A DNA stretch of 64,000 bases from Dreissena polymorpha (Eukaryota > Mollusca > Bivalvia > Myida > Dreissenidae), in assembly GCF_020536995.1 (NCBI RefSeq), contig NC_068355.1:121716532-121780531 (forward strand), written 5' to 3'. Positions 9,661 to 21,707 of this stretch are shown one piece after another. The first letter of the stretch is position 1. Every line of letters starts with the position of its first letter. Made by a program: the position numbers and the translations under genes. The notes under the pieces were generated by a model. That model worked only from the letters and a program-made list of their open reading frames with translations, did not search any database and had not been told where the DNA came from.

Positions 9661-11589
9661 GTGGTTGGTAGTGAGGCCAAGGCTTCCGATAGCGACCCAT
9701 TTAGACTCGACAGGAGCTGTGGGAAGCGCATCCGGACGTATAAACGGCCGTCAAAAAGACGATAAGTCTCGACCAGATAAATATCTGTGAAGAATGAAAC
9801 GGCGAAATTGGTGCGTTGAGCATATTTAAAACAAACGACTCACTCGCACATTACTGGCAACGCATTTTCCCCGGATGTGTATATATACATCAAGCTGACT
9901 GTGGATGAAAAGCTTAATGACCAAGCTTTTGTGTTCTATGTTTGCATATTGTGCTAGGAATGTTTCAAAACTATAAATGTTTGTTTTTGTGATTTAACGA
10001 GGTGCTTTTTATTCATTGTTCAATCAGTGGGGATATTCCTTTTCCGATTTCGTGCGTGTGAATCAGATGTGTTAAATTGTGAATGAATAAACACTATAAT
10101 TAAGTGTCGTTTTTTCCAGCGTTCAACTCTTTTTACACGCGGTTTTCAGCGTTTCTATTTTGCTTGCTGCTTTGATTAAGGACACGATCCGTCGACGTCA
10201 AAACATCTGATGAAAAAATGTAAAAAATAACTACGCCGCTTAACCCTTTTTCTGATTACATTTATAATGCGATTGTTATATGAAATCGTCTTGGTTTGAA
10301 ACAACACGTTGGCAAGAAGCCTGTCGTCCATCAAAGAAGTTAGAAAAAAATATGCAGGGTTAGATCAATCATGATTTATCTCCCCAAAACAAAGAGCGCC
10401 ACTCGTCGTTTTTTTTTGTTCGTTTTTTTTTTGAAAGCCAGAACGTTGAGCGGGAACATACACTTCAATTCAATATTGAAACTTTGACGCTTGTAATATT
10501 AAAATCGAAACGTTATACACATAGAGACATACGTTCAAGTATTTGTTTAATAAGATTTAAACGAAAAAAAATGTTAAGAAATTTTTTTTTGTTTTTTTTA
10601 TTTTGGTTATTTGAACATCGGGAGTCGAAAATATATGTGTTGATCTCCGTATATCTTTGGCTAATTTATAACGAAAAACGAGAAGACGGTATAAGCACGG
10701 ACCTTGTATCCACTGATCGTACGATAACTATTGTGTTATGAACGACTTAAATGCTGTATATCACTCAATGAACGTTCACGAATATCATGTACATTAAAAC
10801 GAATTTGTAGAAAACTGGACATTATTTCTTTTTGACACGTTGTTTCTGCTCTAATAATCTTCTTTAATTGTTTCTATTTGCTAGTCGACAGCTGAGGTTA
10901 TAAGTTAAATGTACCTTTTTACGCCTAGCGTCTAGAAAAAAATGCCTTGGCAAACAGCGTAGACCCAGATGAGACGCCGCATGATGCGGATTCTTCTTCT
11001 TGTGGATTACTCAGATAAACATGCAGGCTCTCTGCGCCAAGGTAGCCGTGTAGAAAATACCAACTTAATCAAACCTGCAATTGTAAATCATCACATAATG
11101 AAAATATAGAACGTATTTATTATTGCGATAACGTGGACAAAAAAGCCGACTTATACGAGTTATCTGGTAAAGATTAAAATTATCTATAATTTCCATGAAC
11201 GAAGCGTATCAACCATTACTCTCCTACAATATTTCCCTGATGAGACGTCTGACAATTCCACGGAAGTGCCTGTATAAGTTATTCATTTTATTATAAATTT
11301 GAATAATCTGTCACAGTGTTTGTCTTTGAATCGTGTTAGTCATAATTGAAAAACAACCATGGGCTTATGCTAATTATTGAACCAGTTCTGCCATTCTATT
11401 ACCTTTAGTAACTTAAGGACCATCATTAACAATGTTAGGAAATAAACTTATCCCACAAGTAATTAGCGTGTTAGATATTAATTAGTGAAAACATCATTTT
11501 GAATGAAAACTATTCCAATTATAACGAAAAATCAACTTCTCTGACAAATAAAATTTCACTATCAAATATTTTAACAAATGAATAAATGT
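9661..11589. other. Non-coding stretch
   Basis: No gene recognised. The frame at 10484-10741 is AT-rich and featureless. A truncated MITE lies at 10915-10989. T-rich runs occur near 10410-10440 and 10580-10600. Confidence 0.45.
10915..10989. mobile_element. Truncated CCCATTTATGCCTAG-family MITE (copy 2)
   Basis: Only the left end (ACGCCTAGCGTCTAGAAAA) and the first half of the central hairpin (GACCCAGATGAGACGCCGC) are present. The right half and both TTAA sites are gone. Confidence 0.7.
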
Positions 11590-12712
11590 ATAAACAACAA
11601 CAAACAACAACAACAACATTTATTTCGACAATTAAGCTACAAATAAGCTTCTAGCCTACAATTTGATAAAGCAAATATATGTATTACAGGTCAACGATCG
11701 TGTTGGTAATGTTAGTGTTTGATGGACATTACATATTTATTTGCATACATGAAATTAATATAACGAAATCGTTTTTAGGCATAATGAAAAAACTATTTAG
11801 AATATATAAATATTACAATAGCGCATGCGTTTTGGCATAAAGAGAAAAATATTTTTACTATTAACATAGTAAAACCAATACTTCACATACACAACCAAAA
11901 GATAAAATGGTGCATTTTATTGATGAAAAAAAGTTGAATGATGTACATATTTACAGACAATTAGCTAAGTATATTAGTAATTCAATTTTCCTTGACGTTT
12001 GAAGCAATAATAATTATTTTTTCCGAAAGTTAAATGCTTACGAGTTCTTCTCTTAGTCTACTTGCATCGTAAATATATTTTGCAATTTGAAGTAGTTCAT
12101 ATTTATTTGTAGTTGACATGAGCGCTTTAAATTTGGTTAATGTTGGCCATCTGCAGTTATATGATTTGAAGTATTTTCTTCTTAGATGTGAGTATAATGT
12201 TCATGTTAACATGAAATGATATTCGTTTTCTATTAAATTTGTACAACATATTTTGCATTTTCTTTCTGCTCTCTCTATATAATAGTAACGTCGCTGTTCA
12301 ATTTCTAGATAATGCGATGATAGCCTGAATATACTTAGTGCTATTCTATATTTATTTTGTTTGATTATGTGCAAATAGGGTTCAACTACAAATTTGGTTT
12401 TAAACATAAAATATGTGCTAAGTCTGCCAGATTGATTAATGTTACTTAACCAATTTTGTTTCAATTGATTTAATATTCTAATTGTTATGCTTTCTAATGA
12501 TATAGTAATACGTTCTTGATATATCCATGCATTTGTTAACCCTAATTTTTCTAACATTTCTTTTATTTGTGACGACTAAATGTTTTTGTTATAATTGATT
12601 CCGTTGTCGGCGTGGTTTTTCAGTAGGAGATAAACTTGTTTAAGAATACTGTTTTCCTTTAAATTATTTGTTTTTAATCCAATATCGGAACATAATATTT
12701 TTTCTGTGTTCA
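11590..12712 (-). mobile_element. LINE 3' part (minus strand) with TTG-repeat tail
   Basis: The frame runs on the minus strand from about 12712 to 12040. It encodes a LINE C-terminal tail: KQVYLLLKNHADNGI, IKEMLEKLGLTNAW, LSSHYLEIEQRRY, CKICCTNLIENEYHFML, and RRKYFKSYNCRWPTLTKF, ending near ASRLREEL. In-frame stops after YNKNI (near 12576) and after HFMLT (12201-12203) show it is dead. The 3' UTR extends to 11598 and ends in a hairpin (GCTAGAAGCTTATTTGTAGC), AAATAAAT and TTG repeats. The 5' side stops at a GACA microsatellite. It belongs to the same broad family as the fragment at 1108, but is a different subfamily. Confidence 0.75.
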
Positions 12713-12713
12713 T

Positions 12714-12757
<44 letters not shown>
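12713..12757. repeat. (GACA)n microsatellite
   Basis: About eleven copies of GACA lie directly at the 5' truncation point of the minus-strand LINE fragment. The LINE frame reads through the microsatellite, which inflates the apparent open frame. Confidence 0.9.
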
Positions 12758-13701
12758 TTTTATTTGACTTGCACAATGTACATCGTCAACATCACATGTG
12801 GTTGGTATTGATATATGTCAACATGTATATGCGCAGAAAACAAGTGTCAACAAACATGAATATTTACATAACAAATATATACAGAAGTAAAGAGGATGAA
12901 CAATTTGAAAACTACGTTATACGACTTAACAAATTCAATCTAATACTCAACGATTCCTTGACAAATAAACAAAGTTTTATTATTTCAGATCTATTGGTTG
13001 ATTGAAGCAATTGTACATACTTAATAACAGATGGATTATTATAGTAATATCGGGATTCTACCTAGTTCCCGTATACTCATACAAGATTGGTTGATGTTTT
13101 TACACATAATAATTTGCGTAAAAAAATTGAATGTATAGTTCGATGTCTTTTGCTATATGATTACCCCAAACATCAGCAGAATAATTGAGAATTGGGAATA
13201 TTAAAAATCAAATAATTTGAGTCTCTCTTTTAATTGAAATTCATATTGATTAAACACGGAAGATAATTTATGCATAGCTTTTGATGCTTGTTCTGAGATG
13301 TGCTTTTGAGTTCTGTTCCAGTTTCCGTTTTTAACTAAATAAATGAATAAATATTTTTGGAAATTGACTCAATTCAGTCAATTTTTAAGATTTTTTTTGT
13401 GTGGAATTTTCGAGCTTTGACGGTCTGCAAAAGACCATCAATCCGGTGACAACACAGTATCGACACGGATCAACCCGTACTTAAACAGAAGGTCCAAGTA
13501 GCAACACGTAATGAACACGGCGCCCACACAGACTGTCCCGGACTATCCCCGGGCGGATAGTCCAGGATAATCACGGACCAACACGTCATACATACGGACG
13601 ATCACGGACCTACACGATAAACACGACAGCGATACGTACACAAAACACGTTTTTCTCCCGGACTGACAATAATTTATATATAAGCAGGCTGATTTCGTTG
13701 A
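12758..13701. other. Non-coding stretch
   Basis: No gene recognised. 13430-13680 is richer in G+C with recurrent CACGGAC/AACACG words and an inverted pair (GACTATCC..GGATAGTC). It precedes the tRNA-like SINE head and could be an upstream repeat. Confidence 0.35.
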
Positions 13702-13815
13702 TTCTATTTATTCGGCTCAATTAGCGCAACGATTGGTAACACGCTTTTCACCTATGTGACTTGGGTTCAAAACCCATTCCCGGCAGCACGCGACTTTGTT
13801 TGGTTGTCACCATAC
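13702..13815 (+). mobile_element. tRNA-derived SINE, left part
   Basis: The tRNA-like head has a box-A-like TTAGCGCAACGATTGG and a box-B-like GGTTCAAAACCC. It is followed by a body segment (CGCGACTTTGTTTGGTTG, TCACCATAC) that I recall from bivalve SINEs. The body breaks at 13815, where a 3.2-kb element begins, and appears to resume at 17044 with AGGAGAGGTGGAGTTTCCTC. Confidence 0.55.
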
Positions 13816-16800
13816 CCAAGGTGCCTGTACCACGTGACTTTTTCGGCTACGTGTGGGACAATCGGATGTCAACAAACCATCGCTTCAGGTACGTTTTTGA
13901 TAATTTCTTCATTAATTCAAAACCATTTTCAAAAGAACAAAACAAAGACGAGAGCCCGGTCATTGTCAAAATATACAACTGTGATTAGTTTGCGCAAAAT
14001 TAATTAAGTATTTTTTCCCAAAAGTGCAACCGCGTGTTTGAACACACACAATGTGAAATGCTTTGTGTGGTACATTTGTTATTCAATCAACACAAACGTT
14101 CATTATAATATTGTTGAAGTTTAAAAAAATAGGGCGGACATTTTAATTCTTCATAGAGAAGCTACATATATTGTATGTTTGCGCATATACATCTGCGAGC
14201 CGTTTCATCAACGATTTACGACTAGTTGTAAATTACGATTTACATAAATTACGACGTTTCAGTGAAATAGCGTTTCATCAAGCAAATCGTATATTCGGAG
14301 TCTGTGTATAAAAATGCAATAATGCTATGTGTGGTATGCAAGAATTTTCCCGTCAGTTCTGCATTTAATCAGTTTTGTAAGAATCTTAAACATATACTTC
14401 AGTCTGTACTGAAAATATATCAAATTAACCAAATGTTACATGTTGAAATACTGAAGTAATTGTGTAATGCTTAAACAATTTATGTTTAATTGCACATAAA
14501 TTTTAAATAAAATACACTGCGTAATTGTTATCCAACCAATGGTCTTTTTTAACAAACACGTTATGTTGAACTATAATATTTTCTCTTTTTTTGACTTATT
14601 GTCTTTTAAATAAATATCATGATTGATATTTCTGCCTGATTATTAAAGTCGGTCCTTTTTATAAATGAATGACAAAGAAAGTAAAAGCACTTGCTTTAAA
14701 ATGGGTTTTACTTCTGTTGTTTTTCAGACTTGACAAGGATTAGTCGAAGATTTGTAACGCTTTAAGGCGCGAAGCTATGTTAGAATTAGATGAACACCAT
14801 CAAACCACACGGAAGGTGTTGTGCGGCAAGTTAAAGGGATCTTTTCACGGTTTGGTAAATTTACAAAATTGAAAAAAGTTGTTTCAAATTCGCAAATTTT
14901 CGGCTTAGTAATGATATTTGTGAGGAAACAGAATTACTGAACATTTTCCATGGTCTAATATAGCCATTATATGCATCTTTTGACGATTTAAAAACCTAAA
15001 AATTATAAAGCGTTGCAACGCGAAACGATTGAATAATTTGGAGAGTTCTGTTGTTGTCGTTTAAATTTGTGAAACTACGACGATTGCTTATATAACGTTT
15101 AAAATAAGCAACTTATGTATGCTTGGCAGGATAGCTCAGTTGGCTAATGCGAATTTACATCAGGATTCCTGGGGTTACTGGTTCGAGCCCTGCTGCGGGC
15201 TACTTTTTTCCTTTTTTAAATTTTGTTTTTGATTTTTTACTGGAGCTTTTAAGAATTAATGTTTACATTTATCAATATAAAGCATTTAATAACGAACTTC
15301 AAAACATGCGAAAATCTGTGAAAAGGCCCCTTTAACTTTCAAAACCTCAGTGACAGAGACGGACCAGCTTCATTCTGTGATGTTTACGTAAAGCTATTTC
15401 AACTAACTATGCAAACATACCATTTAATATGTATTTTGGCATAATCAAAACAAAGTGTATGTATTGATATTTGTGTATATTTATGTATTTTGTATCTATG
15501 TTATTAATGAAATTGATTATATGATTATGAAATCTGAGTATATATGTTAATAAAACAATTGTTTCATATAAAAAAAAAACAATATAAATCTAATGATGAT
15601 TGTTTGTACCCTATTTAGTTCATTTAGTTTTCACTATCATCTCCATATGGATATCTTATGTATATCATAATAAACACTTCATTAATAATAACATTGCTTT
15701 ATAGCCAGCATGCACATGTTACAATAGAAATTAAAGCACCAAGTATATTAAGAAGTACATTAGTATTCGCAAAGTAACAAATCTTGCTATACAAACATAT
15801 AAATGATCTAATTAACACGTAACAAATGATCACCGCAAAAAAGTCTTGGCTTTGGGGGTTTATTATACCAACAAATATATTTAATTGTATTAATACTTCA
15901 TGAACTCAATTTCAAATGAAATCTGAATAACTGAAAATAGTGTAAGATGTTTAATGAAAATACTCATTCGACCCGGTCATGAAATGGGCTGCAAGATCTT
16001 GTTACCACGGTACCGCACCAAGTAATAAACAATACATCTTGTTCAATTTGTTGAATTGTCAAATGTGTATTTAATGTTTACTTTGATTGTTTTCTTTCAC
16101 TGCAATACTTGCACCATCTGGTAACAAAACAAACAGTCTTTTAAACTTTTGAACATTAACTATACATGACAAGATATCAGTACGTCTCTTGAAGGTGGTT
16201 TCAAAAATACTTTAATCTCCCTGAAAAGAACACAATACACTTGAAATTAACTGTAAAACTTAAAAAAATTAATAAATAATTGTCATGCGTGATATATTAG
16301 ATAGCTCAATAGGATTTAGATACGAATACATGGTTTTACAGAAAAATAAGTTATTGATCCTTTTGTCTATTTGTTTAAATAATGCTGTATTATCTCTTTA
16401 TGCTTATTTAATTACTCTCGTTACGGTCTTATATGTTTACACATTCCATGTAACATGTAGTAACATGAACGTCGTGATTATCATATTTTAAGCACGCAAA
16501 ACAGTACCAACAATGTTTTATTGACCAACTTTTGTTATTTAGACAGACTTAAAATATTATTGATGTTTATGTCAATCTTTCGATTCTCTAGTGTATTTTG
16601 TATACCACATATAGCATTTCCAAAACGTGTCCCACACATAGCATTATTGCATTTTTAAGCACACCCTGAATCAGAAGTATTTGTGCAAACATGCAATGTA
16701 TGTAGCTTCTCTATGAAGAATTACAACGTCCGCCCTATTTTTAAACCTTCGACAATATTATAATGAACGTTTTTGTTGATTGAATAAAAAATATACCACA

Positions 16801-17043
16801 CATAGCATTTCGATTCGTGTCTTTTCAAAAGCGCGGTTGCACTTTTTGGAAAAAATACTTAATTAATTTTGCGCAAACTTAACAATTGTATATTTTGACA
16901 ATGACCGGGCTCTCGTCTTTGTTTTTTTGAAAATGGTTTAGAAATAATTAAGAAATTATCAAAAACGTTACCTGAAGCAATGGTTTGTTGACATCCGATT
17001 GTCCCACACATAGCCGAAAAAGTCACGTGGTACAGGCACCTTG
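13816..17043. mobile_element. 3.2-kb DNA element with long inverted repeats
   Basis: The left arm (13816-about 14340) and the right arm (about 16595-17043) are inverted copies starting YCAAGGTGCCTGTACCACG. They share CAATCGGATGTCAACAAACC, GAGCCCGGTCATTGTC and AATAGGGCGGAC. A motif GCTATGTGTGGKA recurs within the arms, about three times in the left and four in the right, as expected for transposase-binding subterminal repeats. The left arm carries about 100 bp of extra sequence flanked by direct CGTTTCATCA. The interior has no transposase frame and holds a tRNA-bearing TIR element. ATAC on both sides is a candidate target duplication. The superfamily is not assigned. Confidence 0.75.
14835..15331 (+). 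mobile_element. tRNA-bearing TTAA/TIR element (copy R1)
   Basis: The ends are AGGGATCTTTTCACGG and GTGAAAAGGCCCCT, flanked by TTAA at 14831-14834 and 15332-15335. The interior has the family landmarks GATATTTGTGAGGAAACAG, AAAGCGTTGCAACGCGAAAC and TTTGGAGAGTTCTGTTG. A tRNA-like module at about 15124-15203 has box A TAGCTCAGTTGG and box B GGTTCGAGCCC. That box A differs from the TGGCCGAGTGGTCTAAG of the other copies, so this copy carries a different or strongly altered tRNA head. No protein is encoded. Confidence 0.85.
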
Positions 17044-17068
17044 ATACAGGAGAGGTGGAGTTTCCTCA
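17044..17068 (+). mobile_element. SINE body, right part after the 3.2-kb insertion
   Basis: ATACAGGAGAGGTGGAGTTT followed by CCTC continues the SINE interrupted at 13815. It is short because a hAT-like element follows immediately. The GGAGTTTCCTC word also occurs in the SINE-like sequence at 49020-49195. Confidence 0.45.
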
Positions 17069-17768
17069 GTAGGGGCGTAGCTGCTATTAGGCACAGCTGG
17101 CTCGGGCCTACACTTTTTCTGAAACATGAAAAACATAAAAATGCTTTAACTTCGAAAAACGCATTAAACGGTGACCCTGAGGGGGTGAGGCGTTAAAAAT
17201 CTGCATTTCATATTGAAATTATCCTCAGACAATGGATTTTGATCGTGTTCAAATGACATATCTTCCAATTTTTTAACTCTACTTCTTTCTATGTGCATAG
17301 ATTCTAGCTCGTTTCTTTTCCCGTGACTTGCTCTAACAAGTTTACATAGATCTACATGCAGATCTACTTGTCTCCCTTTCAACACTTCAGTAAGTTGTAA
17401 TCGATTATCGTTGGATTGTAAAGAAACATTCCGAATGATGTTTATGACCGCGGAAATTTAAAATGTAGCACTTGCCCCCGTATCCCGATCTATTGACTGA
17501 ATCCGGGTAGGTTCGGTCCCTTAATACCGAACAGAAACAAAATTTAGTTCTCTGACATTGAGATAAAACAGTAAAATATCAAAGAAAAACAGGACAAAGT
17601 CTTATATTTTCTTATCTTATGATTTGTCTAGATAATGCTTTAAATCTCACCACAGGCGTTATAGGATTTTAAAATTTTCAGGTGGAGGACCCGCGGACCC
17701 TCCGTTTTTATGTATCACATCCGGGCCTACAGCTCAAACAATGCTAGCAGCTAAGCTACGCCACTGCT
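17069..17768. mobile_element. Non-autonomous hAT-like remnant
   Basis: The left end CAGTAGGGGCGTAGCTGCT and the right end AGCTACGCCACTG form imperfect inverted termini of the CAG...CTG type used by hAT elements. GGGCCTACA also recurs near both ends. A minus-strand frame at 17164-17385 (CKLVRASHGKRNELESM) could be a shred of element protein, but I cannot place it. An 8-bp target duplication was not found. Confidence 0.45.
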
Positions 17769-17940
17769 CATGATACTCAAGCTTTGCCCAAGAGCACAAG
17801 ACCAAACTAATAAATGTTTCCGACTGAAGACTGACAACAGTAAAAGTAAGCGAAACAAACTGTCGGGAAAATATACTTGGTGGAAAGATATTTAGCGAAA
17901 GTATTGAGTACACAAAATAATGAGGTTCGTTGCTGGTGTT
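17769..17940. other. Non-coding stretch
   Basis: Nothing recognised. Confidence 0.4.
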
Positions 17941-18400
17941 TTTGAAAAGGTATCAATATATGTATGTTATAAATTAAAAAAAATTGTTTCAGATTCGCAA
18001 ATTCCGTTTTAGTTATGATATTAGTGAGGAAACAGTAATACTAAACATTTACCATCCTCTCAAATAGCCATTATATGCATCTTTTGATGATCTAAAAACC
18101 TGAGAATTATAAAGCGTTGCAACGAAAAACGATTGAATAATTTGGAGAGTTCTGTTGCTGTCGTTATATTTTGTGAAACTACGAGGATTGCTTATATGAA
18201 GTATAAAATACATTTTTCATTGTATGAGACGGATGACAGGTGTCAGTGGTTCGAACCCTGTTGAGGTTTACCTTTTTTCTTATTTTTTAAATTTTATTCT
18301 TGATTTTGTACTAGCTTGTTAGATCCAATGTTTACATTTATCAATATCAAGCATTAAATGACAAACTTCAATACATGTCAAAATCTGTGAAAAGGCAACT
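17941..18400 (+). mobile_element. tRNA-bearing TTAA/TIR element, degraded (copy R2)
   Basis: The left terminus is eroded. The internal landmarks TTAGTGAGGAAACAGTAATA, AAGCGTTGCAACG and TTTGGAGAGTTCTGTTG are clear. The tRNA-like module has lost its 5' half, but box B (GGTTCGAACCC) remains. The right end reads GTGAAAAGGCAACT and abuts TTAA at 18401-18404. Confidence 0.75.
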
Positions 18401-18415
18401 TTAAATTACAGTATA

Positions 18416-18587
18416 CACTTATTACATGGATGCGCGGTGAACAGTCAAAACTGTTTCCCAAGGTATCAGGGATGACTTTGGTACTGTTTCCCGAGGCCGA
18501 TAGGCCGAGGGCAACAGTTCCAAATGTCAGCCCTGATACCGAGGGACAACAGTTTTGACTGTTCACCAAGCATCCATGAAATAAGTG
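18416..18587. mobile_element. 172-bp palindromic MITE
   Basis: Nearly the whole stretch is one inverted repeat centred on GGCCGATAGGCC. CACTTATTACATGGATGC and GGTGAACAGTCAAAACTGTT are matched in reverse by the right side. It would form a long hairpin. The following 100 bp repeats the AACAGTT word (18700-18800), suggesting a larger related element. Confidence 0.7.
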
Positions 18588-20273
18588 TTTTATTACTTGA
18601 TCAAATTTCCACCATAGAAATAACAGCAAACTAAATTTTTATTTACACACAACAGTAATCGATAAAATAAATAATTTTGACTGTTTAACTGTAAAATGAC
18701 GTCAATTTTTCGACGAAATGACGTCATTATTCCAGCGGGCAACAGTTCAAACTGTTGACCGGTCAACAGTTCGATATTCACCGGTAACAGTTTAAAGCAT
18801 TGCAAATTTCTTTTTCGACGAGGAAATAGCAAAAAATAATTAATTATCATTTGTATAAGACATCGGGTAATAATAGATACTATCGCGAAAATACATAACG
18901 TCACAAACTGATACGTCAATGAGCGGTCAATAGAATCTACCTTGTATTGGTTTCTTCTAGGAATCGTACATTATACTTCGCATTGAATACATATCAATAT
19001 TTTTTGCAAAACCTGATATGCTTTCAGTTGTTAGGTTTTGTTATGGTTTTGTTTTCATGACAAACATGATATCATTTTTCGCTTAATCATTTGTCAATAC
19101 GAAACAGATTTGCTTTTCAATTGAAACTGCGACCGGCTACAAGACACATTGTGAAACCAAATGGAGCAATCATTGTGTTTGTAATTTTTGTACAAACTCG
19201 AGTGTAATTGCAATTAAGTTACGGTAACCAATACGCAACGATCCCAAATGTAAAAAAAAGGTATCAGATGTTTTTTACTGAATTAATAGCACGAGCAGGC
19301 AAATGACATAAAATACAATTTACCGTTCCACCATTTTGGTTGTTATATAATCTTACAAAATGTTCTCATGCCAACGTTCACGAACACTTAACAAAACCTC
19401 TTTTTTAAATGTATTTCACATACAACGAAAGACACTGCATTCAACACAAATTTTGTCGACGGCATTTTGTATGAGCTTAATCCGTTAATGCCTAGCGTCT
19501 AGAAAAAAGGCATTGGCAAACAGCGTAGACCCAGATGAGACACCGCATGATGCGGCGTCTTATCTGGGTCTGCGCTGTTTGCTTAAAGGAATTTCTGTAA
19601 GAAATATTATAAATATAGAAATAAATACACTAGACATCCGTAATTTTGGAAATAAATAGATCTAATTTACAAGGACGGGAGAGTCCACTAGGCATAAATG
19701 GGTTAAACAAGAAATAGTATTTGAAAATTAAGCTGTTTATCAGTGATACCCAGTTTGAACAAGTGCAAAATATATTAAAAACACGAATGAATTGGTATAC
19801 AATAAAATGGAAAATTGAAACAAAAGAATAAATTTAAAACAAGAACGGTATTCCGTTGTGCGGGGTAACATAGGCGCATTTAATTGGTTGAACGTAACTG
19901 CACAAAACCCACAATAAGTCACAATAGTCTTTCACATGTTGGCATGTTGCCAAAGTCGTCCAAGAGAACGTATGCATATCAAATACGAGTGCGTATATAT
20001 TTGAAAAACATGACTTTTGAAATATTGCACAGTGGAAATATACTTTTGATTTGTATGCACCCAATGACACATGCATCGTTTTTAATAGTATTTAGTATTT
20101 CCCGCCGCGAGAAGTTCCCCACTGTCGAAACCCGCCGTATATATTCCGTTGTCACAACATTATATACTATATAATTGAACAAGAAGCGGTTTTTTGGTAG
20201 TGTACTTGGGTTTCGACGATGCGAGTTCTCTCAAAGTGTGTCACGTGCCGTCACGTGTGGCAACCACACAGTG
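18588..20273. other. Region 3' of the receptor gene
   Basis: No gene recognised. A CCCATTTATGCCTAG-family MITE lies at 19481-19702. Immediately beyond the receptor stop codon there is an inverted CACGTG-containing pair (about 20235-20262). No AATAAA signal close to the stop could be assigned with confidence. Confidence 0.4.
19481..19702. mobile_element. TTAA-flanked MITE, CCCATTTATGCCTAG family (copy 3)
   Basis: The left end is TCCGTTAATGCCTAGCGTCT and the right end is CTAGGCATAAATGGG, flanked by TTAA at 19477-19480 and 19703-19706. The central hairpin reads CAAACAGCGTAGACCCAGAT ... ATCTGGGTCTGCGCTGTTTG. Confidence 0.85.
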
Positions 20274-20417
20274 TTATTTGGGGGGCACCAGCTGTGACAG
20301 GATAAGTGTGGCGTTATCCATGAAGACCCTTCCGGTCACGTTGCACGTGTACGTGGAACTGACTGGCATCTTAAACTGGATCAGCAGCACAAAGTAGGTC
20401 ACCATCATGCCGGCGAT
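20274..20417 (-). CDS. Gustatory-receptor-like protein, exon 4 (TM7 and C-terminus)
   Basis: Read on the minus strand, CAG precedes ATC at 20417 and the frame runs 47 codons to TAA at 20274-20276. It begins IAGMMVTYFVLLIQFKMP. This is the TM7 signature of the insect-type chemoreceptor superfamily (TY, five hydrophobic residues, QF; protein residues 417-425). A short polar tail follows, with a possible N-glycosylation site and two cysteines. It joins exon 3 in phase 0. Confidence 0.88.
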   Translation of the reverse strand: MAGMMVTYFVLLIQFKMPVSSTYTCNVTGRVFMDNATLILSQLVPPK

Positions 20418-21707
20418 CTGCACGTGCAAAATAACCGTTTATATCGTGAATTACGTGCGAGACGTTCAGTGACAAAACCTGCAGGAGTGCCATCAGCTTA
20501 CAGATTAAAAAATCAAAAAACAACATTAATTTTTTGGATACATTCCACTTAAACATGTTATTGTGACATAAAATAATAAATCATCAAACTAGTATTTGAC
20601 GATGCTTTCGTTTAAGAACGATAAAATATTTATAAATAAAATATCATGGATAAATTGCTCGCTTATACGGGTTAATGGAACGGCTCATTTGACTATTTTC
20701 AGTGTGTGCAAATATGCATAAATATGTATGTACTGTTTATCTTCTTAAATTAAACACTTCCGATGTTTTGCAACAACAAAACAATGAAATAAATGTTATA
20801 AATATAAAGCTTTGCCTTTGGACCATACACTCTATGGTTGTCATGTCCATTCGTCAGTTAATTAGCATTTATCGGTTAAGTATAAACGGGCACACACAAT
20901 ACATGTTAATATACGTGACATTCGATATAACGATTGCATATCCTACAACTCAATTATGAAATGTGACTCAATATGAGTGCAAGGCATTAACCATTACAAG
21001 AAACTGTCAAAGACAGTATATATTTCGCCACGGTTGCATTATTGTTTTCGAGAGAGCAATGTAAAACTTCGCAAAAACGAAAATATAAAGAAAATTCCAA
21101 GCCAAAACTCATAACTTTTTGTTATTTTAAAAAGAGAAAAAAACTCTTAAAATAAAAGCCATCTTGTTACATTTACAATATGGTTAAAAGCACTTCTGCA
21201 AAACGATGGCGAAAATGGCATGCATATTAGGAAAAGTTGTGCACAAAAAGTGTGTATGTAACTTTAAATATTTGACAAAAACGTGATGTATAAAGTTGAG
21301 ATAATTATATCGCACGCAAAATGTAGATGGCGGTACGAACAGAAGCTTCTATTTGTAACTTTAAGCAAAGGGCAAAAACTCTTAAAATAATAAACAATAC
21401 TGAAACCTAACAATATGCGCCAAAGCTCTTGCGGATAACAAGTCTGTAAAAGTTTGGTTTAAATCGCTTGAAAAATGTAGGAGTATGTAAGAGAAATTGC
21501 GCACCCAAGCGTTTAAATGTTGGTATGTAGATATTGCAAAACCTTGATTAATATGCACTTTAGTACTTGGAGATATCGTATTTTAATTGCAGGATTCGCA
21601 CACAAAATAGTATGACGATCGATTGCACGCACAAAAAAAGGACTACAATTGCTATATAACGACGTTTCTGGGCGATTAATAAAAAAAAAGGAAAAACAAA
21701 AAGGTAC
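20418..21707 (-). other. Intron 3 of the receptor gene
   Basis: 1290 bp. The donor is GTACCT after ACG and the acceptor is TTTTGCACGTGCAG. It holds a diverged direct repeat of about 240 bp (AAAAACTCTTAAAATAA and ACAATATG near 21130-21190 and 21370-21420). The open frame at 20702-20959 shows no similarity known to me. Confidence 0.7.

Noticed and set aside
15124-15203. A free-standing tRNA gene
   Set aside because: The segment sits inside a TIR element at the same place as in four other copies and does not pair as a full cloverleaf.
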